DNA of 64,000 nucleotides, taken from the NCBI GenBank assembly GCA_023159155.1, contig JAJNNX010000080.1:62001-126000 (forward strand). The letters run 5' to 3'. The position numbers and the translations under genes were made by a program. The notes beneath the pieces are model-generated. The model saw nothing but the letters and a program-made list of their open reading frames with translations, was not told the DNA's origin and did no database searches. Below are positions 1-13,536 of this stretch, piece by piece; position 1 is the first letter of the stretch; each line of letters starts with the position of its first letter. The stretch comes from Ustulina deusta. Lineage: Eukaryota; Ascomycota; Sordariomycetes; Xylariales; Xylariaceae.

Positions 1-2053
1 GAAGTTCGCTGAAGTTTGCATTGACGTAATGCGCCACGTCCTGTTCCCTTACAAAACATTACAAAGCGCATCCGGACATATCAGGGCGCATCCCATTATC
101 TACAGCACTTTAAGCAATACTTGTTCCTTTTTTCTTTATTTCTTTTTTGTTTTTGGCTTGGCTTGGCTTTGGTCACTCAATCTGCCTCTGCTCCCATTCT
201 TGAAGCTCACCGACCGCGGATCTCAGGATTGTACGCTTCACTATCAACCTAGCAAGAATATTCGCTGCCTGGCCGCGAGCGCTTGGGTTCAGAATGATGA
301 GGGAAGCCAAAATACAATCAAGTTACCTACGTAGCGCTTATGCCTCATGTGAGAAAGATACTAACTTGTGGACCGGTAGGAAGAGAATTCTTGAAGGTAG
401 CCGGATAAGTAGCTCAATCAATGACGCGTTGGGTCGGCTGTGCCCTACGTTTTACACAGGCCTAATATATCGTCTGTCAGCCTGATTGGTTCTGGCCGTT
501 AACTAGACATGCAGCTAGGGCTGACGTTAGTCCAGACGCGTGACTGCGGTATCGTCATCGGTGATGGTGATAGATTGCTCCTCTGCGGACTTGCTGTGGA
601 GGAGTGAGGTCTGGGGTATAGGACATGGCCATCTGGCCCCTCGGACGGACGCGGCTTTCGTTGAATTGGCGCGTGAGGCTTGGGGCAAATGTCTCAGCAT
701 GTGTTGAAGAAATGATCGCCTGTAATGCCGAAACATGCAGGTCGATACAGTAGATAGACATCGTCCCCAGGTGAAAGCATGTGTTTTTCCTTTTTGCCTC
801 TGGCTTTCGGTACTTACAGGAACCCGTCACTACCTACCTAGAGTATAAGTAGAGACATCCCGACTACCGGGAAAGTAACGGTATGTAGGTGTAGTCTGCG
901 TAGTATAGGCACATACCTCCTCCATCACCCTTTTGACAGCCTTGGGCACAGTGGTGTTCATCATATTCAATCACCGGATGGTTTCATACGCTTTTCTGCT
1001 GGATGGGTAGCAGTGCTTCTATTATCTGCGGACAGACAACCAGAGAGCGAGTCTAGTTATTTCATAGGGTGATAAGTCTTCCTGGCACGTAGGAAGTTAC
1101 TGGTGCGCCAAAGGCAATGGAAGGGATACAATGTGTAGTCCTACTTAGCCTTTAGTGGCTACCTCTTTTTCTACAATAACTACTTAAGTAGAAGAAGGGG
1201 GGAAAGAAGTAGGTTAGGTAAGCAGACCTTGTTATGGCTCTGAATGTACGCTTCCTAGTACATACTACCGAAGTACTGATTAGTGTAGAGGATGAGACCA
1301 AAATGAGACGAACAGGTGCAGTACATATCAGGACTTGTCAAGATTCTGAAACGGGCTGGGAATTGGTTCAAACAGGCTGCTGACTTCCAGGTCGGGAGGG
1401 GCAAGTGCTGGACACTCCCTGATGTCAGCACCTTGTCTCAAAACCTGCACCAAATCAACCTAGGAGTGCCAAGAGGTAACTAATGTACCCCTGTGGCCAG
1501 TAGCCCGGCTTCAAGACAGATGTACACTAGGTACTTCCCTTGGTACTCGCACTCACACTCACAGCTCGCTGCTTATGTGGGTACCTACATGTAAACTCCA
1601 CCTCAGCATCATCATCGTCGAACCTCTTATCTTTTGCGACCTTGTTTTTTGCCTTCCTCTCACGCCCTCATTCGCACTCTACTTCTCTCTAGCCGGCACA
1701 CCTCGGCCTCCCATATTTCGTGCGTCATCGCCTCCTGTGTCCGTGTCTCGAGGCCGCTATAACCGTCCAATTGTCGATTTTGATTACTGCTGGCTCGGTT
1801 TGTTGCATCGTCTTCACCTGTCCGTGTCTCGTCTTGCTGGTCTTGATTCTCCCACACGCATTGTGCGCGCTCGCTCCGGATGCAAGCCTTTACCATCGCA
1901 TCGCAGCACTCTGTCGCATCCTGATGAGCACGCGACGAGAGACAAAGAACAACGAAAAACACCAGCGTCAACGCTGAGGGAGAGAGACATACATCCCCAT
2001 TCCTCACTATTGGTCCCAACTCGTGTCCGCACCACCATCATTACTGTGCTGCT
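1..2053. other. intergenic, no gene seen; leader of next gene
   Basis: No open frame here has family-like sequence, coding-like composition or splice logic. Short frames on both strands look random. Motifs built on TACCTA/TAGGTA recur (around 830-850, 1250-1265 and 1525-1545), as in other spacers of this window. The stretch from about 1575 to 2053 is pyrimidine-rich and C-rich and probably holds the promoter and 5' untranslated leader of the gene starting at 2054. The overlapping frames there on both strands do not resemble a protein family. Confidence 0.6.
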
Positions 2054-5000
2054 ATGGCTGTCACTATGGATGACAAGCGGCAGCTTCAGACGAACGGCTC
2101 CCTCAATGGATCTAACGGCCAGGCCGTATCAATCTCATCGCGGAGGAGTAGGCCCTCTACTAGACGGAGAGGCTTCCTTGCCCGGTCTTCCAGTGCTGTT
2201 GCCAGGTGCGCGCCTCACCCCCAATTTGATAAATCCTACCCGTGACTAACTGTAGTGCTCTTTGCCGTCGCCTTCGTCTAGGCTCCTAACATGGTACACT
2301 ATCATAACCATATTATTTCGGTGTCCTTCTTCGCTTGATGAATACAACGAGACATTCCCGAAAATATGTAAACCGTATTTATACACCAACCATGCTATCG
2401 CGCCACATGTCCGCCCCTACTACGATGCCTATGCTGCTCCCTATGTCGACTTAGCCCGCCCCTACTACGAAACCCTTGATCGCAACGTCATCGCTCCCGG
2501 TCGCGCCTATGCTGTCAAATATGGCGGACCCCGTGTCGCTCAGGCCCAGGCTTTTGGACATGCCCAGTGGGACAAGAGTGTGCAGCCACAGATCCTCAAG
2601 TATCAGGCGCTAGCCAAGGCACAGTACGATCATACCATCTCCCCCCATGTTGATAAGGCTGCTATCGCCATTGCACCCTACTACGACATCGCTCGGACGA
2701 ATGCCCTACAAACCTATCACGAGATCCTCGTGCCAACCTATACCTTCGTCCATCCTTATGCTCGCCAGAGCTATGATGTTGCCTATGACCTCGCCAAGAA
2801 TACTGTGATCCCTTCGACAATCTGGGCATGGAATAAGACATATGCCTTCCTTGATTCTGCTGTCTGGCCCCACCTACGGGATGTCTATGTCTTGAAGGTA
2901 GAACCGCAGCTCGTTCGCATCGGTGAGAGACTTGGCCGATACAATGAGAAAAAATCCAAGCCTGCCGTGGAGGAAAATGAGTCGTGAGCTTTGCATCAGC
3001 CTTACGTGATGTTATACGTGTTAACCAGTTGCTAGTATTGTACTGAGATCTACATTTGTCAAGCCTACCCCCTCTGTTTCATCCACCACCTTTTCAGCCA
3101 CTGAGTCTACCCAGACCGCATCGCAAGTGCCTGATATAGAATATTCCCGCGGGACCGAAGTACCCTCTGACACTCAATCTGAGCCCAGCGAGACACCAAA
3201 GACGAAGGAGGAAATTCGCGAGCTGGCAGCCAAGACTGTCGCAGAGGATTTGGAGCTATGGCAGGGCAAATTTACTCAAGTTGCTGAAGAAGGCGCTTCT
3301 GAAATCGAGGATCGCGTAGACGAGATCTCTGCCCGCATGATCGAATACCATGCTAACACCATGGGCAAGTCCCTCGTAGCCCAGCTAGAGGTGACGGTCC
3401 ACTCGGAACTTGATGGCCTCAAACAAGCCATTATTCGGATTTTGGAGAACAATAGCAATGATTCCAAAATTAACAGTGAAAAGGTTGCCGCCGCGGTTCG
3501 CGATGCTGGTCTGAAAATTAAGAACAAGGCCCAAAATATCCGTGACTGGCGTCAAAGCTATGAACAAGAGACCGAAATCGCGGTCACCAAGGCTGCCGAG
3601 GAACATTTCAAAATCATCGAGCAGACTCGCGACCTAGCGCTCCAGAAGATCGGTATGAAGTGGGCTTGGATGGATGGTGTCACTTACAAAGACTGGCAAA
3701 AATATCACCAGCTAAGGGCTCGTTTCGAGGAGTGGACAGAAGACCTAAAGCGCCTGATCACTACCCACCCCGGTCTCATGGCAGCACAGACGGCAGGCAC
3801 TGATATTGAGGACGAAGGCATGGCCATTGCTCATGAAGCAGCGGTGGAACTTGGAAGATTGAAGCAAGTGGCCGCATGGAAGGCGACTGCCGAGGATTTC
3901 ACGGATGATTTCGACAGCAGTACGATGCAGTTGGCTGCCGAGGCCGCCGAGAAACGAATTGCTGCCGCCGCCGAATCAGCACGCTTAGCAGCTGAAGAGG
4001 CCGCTCAGAAAGTCATGACGGGTGCTGAAGCTGCTCACGAATTACTCAGTGAGGTGGTGTCCGAAGTGCTCCCAACAGAAGATAGCATCACAAGTCCATT
4101 CCTTGTGGATACCGATGAAACAGAGACAGTCACTGTCTCATTGTCTCACCTTAACCAAGAACAAGAAGACACTGCTTTACCCCCGATAGAAAGCTCGACA
4201 AGCGAATCCCAAAGCTCCATTACTGATTCCACAAGCGCGGCCGAACCTGTCGAGCCTTTACCCAGCTCAGACCCAATAGATGGACCGGAGCAGATGGAAG
4301 AGATGATCCTAGAATCCCCTGATTTGCCGATCCATTCGATCAACGAGGAAGCCACGCCGACAACCGTGAAATCAGCACTATTCGGAGCAGCAGCTGAGTC
4401 TGTTCCCACCCGGCAACCTATCTTGGACGATGATGTATTTTCTTCAGCATCAAGTGTGCTGTCTGTGGCTCAATCTGACGTTCCTGCAAGCATCACATCC
4501 GCTGCACAATCTGCCTATACAGCCGCAATTGCTGGCGCGGCGGATCAGTATTCCCATGCCATGTCAGCTATATCTGCCAAAATCTCAGGCGAGCCAAAGC
4601 CTGTCCACGAGGAGATGTTTTTATCAGTGTCGAATGGATATTTCAGTGTGATAGCCGCAGCCAACTCGCGACTCAATGAAGCTATGACGGTAGCATCTGA
4701 AGATCTATATGGTACTCCGACCACCAAACGAATCCCAGATATGCCAACAGTTCCATCAGTTGATTGGGAGCGAGTCCAGTCTATTGCGCAGCAAAGATTT
4801 CAAGATTCCCTTAGCTGGGCTTCTGAACAGTACGATTTGGTCAAAGTCGCAGTTGGTGCAATCGAGCCCACACCAAGTAATTATCTCGAGGAGGCGGAAA
4901 AGAGAGCCGAAAAACTTCTGGACCAAGCTAAGCACAATTACTTTGCTGCAGTAGGCCTTGCTCATGCCCGCTACTCTGAATTCCTATCCGCGGCTTCTAC

Positions 5001-5637
5001 GGCTGTGAGCTCTTTAACTTCTACACCTACACCAACCAATATCCAGGAGTCGGCATCGTCAGCCGTCTCTGCCGCCAGCGAAGCTGTAGGGTCAGTAGCA
5101 TCATCTGTCGGTGACCTAGCTGGAGATGCCAAAGATACAATCGATGAGAGTTGGGATCTACTGGTCAGCCGTGTGAGCTCTCAGATTTACAGTGCTCCTA
5201 CACCGACACCATGGTATGAGAATTTGTATGCGGCCGCTAGTGACTACGCATCTCAAGCTGGCGACTCTGCCGTGTCCGCTAGTGAGGCTGTCGCTGATCA
5301 GATATCCGCTGCCTCATCGCTAGCGGGAGAGTACGCTGGTTCTGCTAATTCGGCAGCTTCTCCGCAATATGTCGCTGTTAGTTCTCTCGTTTCTGAGCTG
5401 ATAGCTGGCAAAGAGCCTAGTTACACTGAGTCTGTGTATTTGCGACTTGCTCACGCCTATACAACAGGACTCTCCTCGGCGTCAAGCATCGGACGTGTTG
5501 CATCTGCCACAGTCGCCAGTGCTGTTAGCAGAGTCAGCGACGCTGCAAGCTCTGGCATAGAAGCGGCTAGTGAAAATATTGCGTCGGCAACAAACAAGGT
5601 TGAGGACACAGTAAATCGTATCAAGGATGAACTTTGA
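2054..5637 (+). CDS. membrane-anchored Tyr/Pro-repeat and Ala/Ser-rich helical protein, 1151 aa
   Basis: Three exons, 2054-2205, 2282-2983 and 3036-5637, keep one frame (3456 nt). The introns are 76 and 52 bp; the first has CTAAC at 2246-2250, and its nearer AG at 2255 would give a stop, so 2281 is the acceptor. Residues 1-50 are basic and Ser/Arg-rich. Residues 52-68 form a hydrophobic segment (LLTWYTIITILFRC). Residues about 80-280 carry repeated Tyr-Pro blocks (APHVRPYYDAYAAPY, RPYYETLD). Residues 315-620 are charged and helical. The rest is Ala/Ser-rich with repeated amphipathic-looking units and SxPTPT linkers. From memory, fungal proteins of this type are often labelled 'transcription factor hoxa13', but no homeodomain is visible. 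I infer a membrane- or lipid-surface-associated structural role; the function is unknown. Confidence 0.88.
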
Positions 5638-6557
5638 ACACACATTGTGGCCACCCGTCCTAAATTACGATGCGTTTTGGGACACATGAACACCTAATGC
5701 GATGATATCTGCAGCAAGAAATCAACCCGATGTACTAACATGCTGCTATTGTTATAGCACGAACAGATTCTTTCAATCTTTCTATAATTCCATTTCTTTA
5801 TCAAGCTCACATATACCCTAAGCAACTCTTGTTTGTTTCGTGGAACCTTCCCGCCCACCGACTAAATGAGATGCCGTGTGAGGACAAATACGGTTGATAC
5901 TGTTGTCGGGGCAGCCCGACAAGCTGCTTGGTTGGCCAATACGATAGTGATACAAATAGGCTCGAAAACATAACGGTCCTCATCAACACATCCAACCGCT
6001 CTTGTGAGCACTTGTTTTTTTTTTAGAGGCGACACGGCAGTTCATAGCTATTTTTTCCCCACCATGGAGACGATGGGGAAGAAGACGGGATAGGGCAGGG
6101 CTAGACTAGGACATGAGACAGTATCTCGCGGGAAGAGGAACTGGATGGGGTTGTACGATATACATGTATCAAGTATGGAGCTGCAACGCAACGACATTGA
6201 TGAATAATGCCTTTTTGTTTACCCTAGTCCATCCTTTGCCCTGTCGTATTATTCTGTGTCAAAATCTGCCATGGCTTGTCATCGGTTTATTCGTTGGTAC
6301 GAGGCTAACCTGAGATATTTGAATATCTTGGCTCAGAGCAGCTAAGCAGGAAGATGACCTTATGCGATTCCCGAGCTACAAATATTCGAATCACAGTATG
6401 TTTGTACTAAGACTTTGATATAGTATCAGAAGTACCTAGGTAATGTTGAGAATATATCGGTATGCTCAGTCCTCATGCGTTCTGACTCACAAATTTATTG
6501 TTGTGGCTACCATTTCATGCAGAAGCTACTCCCCCAGGTAAAAAAACCTCACTGATA
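5638..6557. other. spacer between convergent genes
   Basis: About 0.9 kb between the 3' end of the helical-protein gene and the 3' end of the MFS gene. It should contain both terminators and polyadenylation regions. A T-run lies at 6014-6023. I see no convincing coding sequence or RNA gene. Confidence 0.6.
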
Positions 6558-8538
6558 CTAGAGAGTAAACCGAAAAGAGGGATGGTCATCGCCCATATTC
6601 CGTACCTCTTCTACGGGTCGGGAAAGCCTATAGTCTCTCTCGCCGGCTTCGCGCTTGCGATTCTCAATCAGCATACCAACGAACAGCGCCGTAGCGGCGA
6701 TACCACCAAGCCAGTTGAAGCCCAGCGCGACGCCGTACCCAGTAGAGTACCTCGGGGCCTCGCGATCAAGAAAGATATTCGACGCCACGACTCCGACAAT
6801 ATTTCCAACGGTGACCTGGATGCCCGCACCGAAAGCGCGCTTCCAATGTCCGGAGATGTTATTCGCGAGCCAGGCGAGCGCCATCGGCGTAGCGATATAC
6901 CCACCAATAGACGCGAAGAACAGCGCGCCGTACTTCACGTCGCGACTGAGGCCATCCTGGCCGAGGAGAATGCCATAGCCGACGGTGGCAAGCAGACAGC
7001 CGAGCATGATGAAGCCGTAGCGGTGCCTGCAGCGGTCCGAGAGCCACGCCACGACGATCATCGCGACGGCCGTCACCGCGTATACGGGGATGCTGTGGAT
7101 CTGCGCCTCGCGGGCCTTCCAGCCGAACTCGACGAGGATGGTCGGCATAAAGAACACGAGGGAGTATCCCGTCACTCCCACGCCCAGGTAGACCAGGGAT
7201 CCGAGCCAAATCTTCCAGTCGCGGAAGATGAGCCCGTAGGCCTGCTTGTTCAGCGTGTCCACTGTGACCATTAGGGGTCAGTTACGGCTATTGTCAGAGT
7301 CATCTGAAGGGATTTCGGAAACGCAGCAAGCTTCTAAGAGGTCGTCGTAATCTGCAAGAACAGCTTTTGTAGTGGCCACGCTAAAATAAAAACATAAAAA
7401 TTAAGAAAAAGACTCTGGGGAATTTTCTTACTACAGGCTTCATCCCCGCCGTCTTCGGCCAGGATGCGGCGGAGCAGGGCCTTCTCTTCGATATTCAGGA
7501 AGCGGGCTTGCGACGGCCAGTCCACGATCAGGAAGACGGCGATGAAGGAGACGAAGGCCGTCACGGCGCCCTCGATGATGAAAATCCAGCGCCAGGCGCT
7601 GATATTGCGGTGTCCGTCTAAATCTGCGATGGCGTATGCGAGGAGCTAATAGGAAGCAAGAGAAGAAAGGAAAGGGTTAGTTCATCGACCCAGGACGAGG
7701 AAAAGGAGAGTATTTTGCGGTTACTTACCCCCCCGAAGGCGCCGGCGACGACGACGGAGCAGAAAAACGAGCTCATGCGCACCTGGAAGTCGTGCCGCTT
7801 GTAGTACATGGAGGTCAGGTAGACGATGCCTGGTATCACGCCGGCCTCGAGCGTGCCGAGCAGGAAGCGAAGGACGACGAGTTGGGCGTACGTCTTGACG
7901 AAGCCCATCGACATGTTTACAATGCCCCAGAAGAACATGAGGCTCGAGAGATACCAGGCTGTATTTGGATTAGTTATGGTGACCCCCTGACTGCTAGAGG
8001 GGACGGCGAAGAGGGTAAGGGGAGCGGTAAATGTCTTGGGATGTCTTTCTAGTGATATCAGTACTTACAGGGCCTCATCCACCTGATAATTATGTTGCTA
8101 GGGATTTCAAGGAGGATATATGGGATGAAGTAGACCTAGAAAAACAAAAAATCAGCACCGATGACCAGCGTAGATAAGAAGCAACGCAGCAGCACCAACT
8201 CAGGGGGTGCATGAGACAGAGAGTGAGGTGTGACCCACGAAGAGAGCAACATTGAACCGGTTCCCGTAAAGATCGAGTTCCTCGGTGAGGCCCTGGATGC
8301 GGGCATTGCTAATATTGATGCGGTCCAAGAACGAAAGCCCATACACGACAAACAGGATAGGGTAGACGTGACGATCGATCTTCCAGCGCAGACGTCTCGC
8401 GGCATGGGGATCGATACTGTCGGTGTCGTAAGTGCTCTTACTAACGATTACCCCCTCCATATCGACGACTGTGGGGATATCGTTGACGACAACATTATTC
8501 TCCGCCGGAGAATACGGTGAATACTTCTCTGAATTCAT
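6558..8538 (-). CDS. MFS transporter, Dal5/anion:cation symporter type, 503 aa
   Basis: Likely imports an organic anion or vitamin-like solute (allantoate, nicotinate or similar) across the plasma membrane; the substrate cannot be read from sequence. Five exons fit with all phases matching: 8538-8239, 8135-8069, 7958-7729, 7645-7435 and 7261-6558 (1512 nt). The start is the Met of MNSEKYSPYS; a Met eight codons earlier (8562) is also open. After a hydrophilic N-terminus the family pattern follows: RRLRWKIDRHVYPIL, then SFLDRINISNARIQG in the first helix region, then YILLEIPSN, LRFLLGTLEAGVIPG and WRWIFIIEGA. The C-terminal half has LSDRCRHRYGF and ends ENRKREAGERDY, a Dal5-family hallmark. 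The length is normal for twelve helices. The least certain junction is the 173-bp intron 7262-7434, which contains several other AGs. The gene stands alone. Confidence 0.93.
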
Positions 8539-11273
8539 GGCCTTTACTTGGCAAGCGGGCACGACTTTATTTTTATAAGCGGCGCTGTGCGACAGGTGCT
8601 TCTTAGTGGCGTTGTTGTGGGATGACCATTAAGGAGAGATTATGGTTGCGAGTAACAGACTGTCACTTGCGTAGGCTTAGATAGTATATACGTGAGGAGC
8701 AATATAATACAGTCGTACGATTATTAGATACCGGGTTACAAGGGTGAGGTCATCAAGTGACTGAGGGCGAGAGAAAGTCGTGAAGACTGATCGGGGCGCA
8801 TAGGTGCAATGGCACTGGGTCAGCATGACCAAACATGATCGGTAGGTAAGCCCATATATAGGTAGCGAGCCCGCGACACTGGAAAGACATTCTGAATCGG
8901 CAATTCATATCTGGTGTTTTTTACGGCAATGGATTTTCTGTTTTCTCCCTTCCTTGTGATACCCATCTTCAATCACACTTCCAAGATGCCAGGCTTGAAC
9001 ACGGCTAAGGGGGGATGTTGATGGAAAATCGGAGTATGACATGATATTCGCGAGAACGAGCCGTACATACCTATATCTATCAGGTAGGTATGCGCGTTAA
9101 TTGATAAGGTACCGGTAAGGCGTGTCATCATTCATGTATACCTAATATGTATGTCATACATTTTGCGTAGCACAACAGCATGTTGCTTATTAGTCCAGAA
9201 GGGCCCTCTGCACTCCCCAGTGGATTATCTCCCTATTCACGAGTCGTCAGCCATCCCTCGCCTGTCGCCAAGTAAATAGTGGCCCGGGCCAGTGGATAAA
9301 TGGAACAAAGCACGGCGATTCGTAGATCAAATGCTGTGGTTATTGCTTTTGCTACGGCCGTGTTCCTGTATCCAACTGTGATATGCAGATCAACGCATGC
9401 TTGGCGGTTCGGAGGTTATTCCGAGTTGAGACACCTTTTCGGCCACCAAGCCTGGGTCCGACACATCCTAGGTACCGTACCCCGCCAATTCTTGTCAAGT
9501 CTCGGCAGCTGCAGCAAGGGGCTTCGGGTCTAAGACATTAGATAGAGAGTCTTGCTCGACGGCTTGATTTTGCGGCAAGACATGACCGCCTATGTCTCGT
9601 GACAGTTGTTCACTCTCGTCTTCCACTGTCCGCCAACTGTGAATACTAATCTAAAATATTTGTAGCTTCGTTTTCTTCTTTTCTATCTCTGTTGCAAATG
9701 TTGTCGCATCTCATGATATCTGTGGTTAATAGACGTGGCGTGAGCCAGGTTCCCGGACCCGGAACTCGTCAGGAATCGCGGGGTAGGTACGCATTTTCAC
9801 TCCACTGGTAGCTCCGATGCTGTGGACTTCGAGTTGTTGTCTGTCACAGTGATTAGCCGCATTCGACTGATTCAGGTGAATATATACCGAGGTAAAATAG
9901 ACTCTTCGCTCTCTCTTATTCTACCCTCGCAACAAGGCATTGCCAGGCTCTCCAGAAATTAACCATGAGTATTGGATTTTGGATTCAAATAAATACTAGG
10001 AAATCTATAACTTTTGTGTCTATAGGCCCGAGGTATGAAATAGATTCCAATGTCTCTGTACCACCCCAGTCTACTAACCTAGATGGGTCCAAGATCGACT
10101 GACTCTGTGAAACTTGCCGCGTCTTAATACTATAATATAATATTGTCTTACCCGAGTCAGTATTGCCAGGGTTAAGAGTATAATACATTGTGTGGCTTTC
10201 CGTGGTTCTGTCACTTATACTGGTCACAACGAATCATTGTATCACCCACACGCTGCAATATACGTCTGACGAGCGAGCTGGCGCTGATTTCTCTCGAGCT
10301 AATAGATGGCTGATACGGCGAAGGTCTCGGTATCATCTCCGAGATTACATAACTATACCATGTACCTAACCGCTTGGTTTACCCCGGTCTCGCTTTGAAT
10401 TCTAGAAAAGAATACATATGAGAGGCGTGGGGGTGACTGAGCGGGTTCTTATGGTTGAGAGGTAGCACACCATCCGCCTGCCTCCTCTTTTGTGTGTACC
10501 ACAGATTGCTCATCGTATCCCGTTCGATCATGGGCAGGTGAAAATCAAGCAACACACTCCAGCAATGACAGGAATTTCTCTAGTATATGACTTCTAATTC
10601 AGCTGATTTACGCTACTGACTGACGTTATTCACACGATAGTCATCTAAATTGGGCTAGGGAGGGAACTGAGGTCGGTAACCCCATATGCTTTCCTGACAG
10701 CCCCCCCATAACAACTTCTTGTTTGTTGTCTACGCCTAGCCAACCCAACGCGTTTGCGGGAAGAGACGGGAAGGCATTCCCGTCGTTTGGTTAACCTGCA
10801 CCTGAGCTAGGTAGTTTCTAGCAAGGTTGAAGAGACAGGATAACTAACGAGATCAGTGAGCAAACCTATACGTTTGCTAATACTGAAGATCGCTTCTGGG
10901 CTCGCTGACACGTCAACCAGCCTATTCAGCTATATTACTCCCCATTCGTTCGGTACTTCTTAAGCCCTCCCTGCTTTCATTATACCTCAGTCCTATGACT
11001 TCACTCAATTCAAATCACAATTCGAGAGAAAATTCTATGGCTTATATTTTCTAAACTCAGACAAGACCATTATCCGTTCTCCCAAGACACTCGCAGCTTT
11101 GGTGCCGCTCCGAACGACATATAGCCCAAGAGATTGTGCGTCCAGAGATCGAATTATATAAAAAGATTGTGTCTTCTCCTCACGAGGCTACTCTCAGTCT
11201 ATATCTTGCGTTAGAGGCGGCCTCTATAGCATGAGGGCGGGCCTACGCGTAGCCACTCTAAGTCTCTGGCAAA
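8539..11273. other. 2.7-kb intergenic region, no gene seen
   Basis: This is the upstream region of both flanking genes, which are transcribed away from each other. It contains TACCTA/TAGGTA-type motifs (around 9065-9095) and A+T-rich patches (10120-10150). The short frames at 9300-9533 and 9985-10227 lack family resemblance. The segment just before 11274 has a possible TATA-like stretch, AATTATATAAAA, near 11153-11164. Confidence 0.55.
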
Positions 11274-12583
11274 ATGGCAGTAATGTATCAGACTAGAGGC
11301 GTGGACATCAACACTTCATCAGGCGACAACGGTCCTCTAATATCTATTCCATCTTGGATCTTCGCTTTCCTCTGTCCTATAATTGTGGGCACGAGAATCT
11401 GGTCAAGGCAGAGAGCAGGTGGACGGTTGGGAGCAGATGATTACACAATTATAGTATCTCTTGTGAGTACATTCGGGGTATATTCGCGGCGACTGAGAAT
11501 CTAATAGCTGGTGTGAACCGTGTTCAGGCCTTTGCGCTGGCAACTGACGTGCTCAGCATATGGGGTTGTTATCACGGTTATGGAAAGCATGCCGCAACTT
11601 TGACAGAACATGAAAGATATGAGGCTTTTCGGGTAAGTTTCGATAAACCTTTCAACAAAGTTCATCAATACCACGGCGCTCACCTATTTTGTAGTCATTT
11701 TACCTGACCCAAATTACATACAAGACATCTATCAACCTCACCAAGTCCTCGGTCCTGTTGTTATACCTGCGCATCTTCAACGGTGTCAAGTGGTTCAGAC
11801 GAACCTGCCTCATCCTTCTCGCCGTCGTCGCTTTATATTGTATCGCCGTAATTTTAGTGACGGTATTCCAATGCATTCCCGTCGCAGCAGCATTCGACAA
11901 GACCATAACCAACAAGGTGTGCATCAGCAACGGGGATTTCTGGTTTGCTAACGCCGGCTTTTCCATCGCATCCGACATCATCATCCTCACAATTCCGATG
12001 CCACTTGTTTACTCGCTACAAATCCCGCGCGTGCAGAAGGCTGCATTGATTTTTGTATTTACACTGGGTGCCTTGTGAGCCGCTCCGTTCTAAATTCCAT
12101 ACAACCCTTCGCTAATTATTTGCTAGTGTGGTTATCACATCCTGTCTCAGAGCAACAACCCTAAATCTTCAAGCGAAAAGCCGCGACCCCCTATACGATG
12201 TCGCCTCAACCATGTGGACAATAATCGAAATGAGTGTAGCGATAATATGCGCCTGTCTACCACAAATCCGTCCTCTCATTGTCAGATTGTTCCCCAAGAT
12301 TATGCCCGCATCGAGTGCCTCAAAAGACCGGCCTAGCCTCAAGGCCACATTTGGTAGCAGTATTCTGAAGTCACACGGCAGTCATCAACAGACGAGGGAG
12401 GAGGGGGGGAGATGGCATAGGATTGAGCATCAGGATGGCATCAGCTTGACAAACATCCGCAAAGAAGACACCTTTTCGGGAACACCCTCTAAGAGTGAGG
12501 ATGTAGGTGATGGGGTGGGCATTCAGAAGACTGTGGGGTATAGTGTGGAATACTCGAAATACAGAAAAGACTCCGGGGTCTGA
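11274..12583 (+). CDS. PTH11-like seven-helix membrane protein (fungal rhodopsin-domain family), 376 aa
   Basis: Probable plasma-membrane protein of the large fungal rhodopsin/PTH11-related family, some members of which act as surface or host sensors. Four exons, 11274-11462, 11528-11632, 11695-12074 and 12127-12583, give a continuous 1131-nt frame. The signature RAGGRLGADDYTII follows the first helix. Later come helix segments around SVLLLYLRIFNGV, CLILLAVVALYCIAVIL, and the conserved DIIILTIPMPLVYSLQIP. After the last helix (WTIIEMSVAIICACLPQIRPLI) comes a hydrophilic tail of roughly 110 residues, presumably cytosolic. No CFEM domain is seen at the N-terminus, so this is a CFEM-less member. 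The ligand is unknown. Confidence 0.92.
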
Positions 12584-13536
12584 GTCGTATTTGTGGAGGC
12601 ATTGGCCATTGTCTCGAATGTTTGGTTCAAACCTCGTTTGCATCCCCTCTCTGTGTTTTCTGGGTTTAACGGGAGACGAACACGATAATTTAACAGACCA
12701 CTCCGTGTATATCTCTTAATGTAACGGTAGGTCAGTTTGCAAGAATATATAGGTGGTGGTTTGGAATAATTTAGCCTAACTAATGGTTCTTGTAATTACG
12801 AGATAACGTACTAGAAAAATCTAAAGTCAAAGATGAGAAACCTAAGCCAACTTCGGGGCGCGTAGCTTGGAGAAATAATAGCCACAGCCACCGCTATAGT
12901 GTACATGGAAGCCTTAATTCTCCCTTGGACTTAACCTTGTAGCAGAAGATATGTAGCTGTGTAAATACAGTAGATAGCACAAGTTTTGATAAGAATCACT
13001 GCAACTAATCAAAGGGTTCCAAATCGACAGATCCTGGGACGCCACAACTCGAACCTGCATAGTAGGTTAGGTACTTTCCATCCCCCTCTCCAAAAATCTT
13101 TAATGATGCCTAAGATATGCCATTCAGTCGAGTGAAGCCTATTACCTGCTCAACCCCGTCTCTAGGACTACATGTATTTGCTTGACCTACGTAACATACC
13201 GAGGTCACCATCCTTCTCGATCATCACCATTAGGCTGGCAAACGTATCCCGATATTTCGAAATGGCTACTGCTGTTAGTCAGGACGTTTGTAGCCCACAT
13301 TCAGTGGTCTACTCTCCCCTTGACCATACCCGACCCCAGATCAGACTCATCAAGATTCTGCCCTGCGATAACGATGATGAACAAGTGTCATGCCGGCTCC
13401 ACACCTCGCATATCTGCATACATTATTAGAATTGAGATAAGCCGACGTACCTGAGTCTCTGCGTCTGGCAAAGACAGAATCCGTCATCCCTCAGAGCAGT
13501 CATTGTTGCAGCAGCGAATAGTTTCTTCCTTCATAT
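12584..13536. other. spacer between convergent genes
   Basis: About 0.95 kb between two 3' ends. It is mildly A+T-rich at 12720-13000. Two overlapping frames at 13172-13454 have no family features and no splice support. Nothing else is seen. Confidence 0.55.

Noticed and set aside
1575..2249. 224-aa plus-strand frame over the first gene's leader
   Set aside because: Its second half overlaps the first exon in another frame; the spliced model from 2054 gives a coherent membrane protein.
6498..7274. 258-aa plus-strand frame
   Set aside because: It is the antisense of the last MFS exon, which has clear family sequence; the plus frame is Arg/His/Asp-rich and shadow-like.
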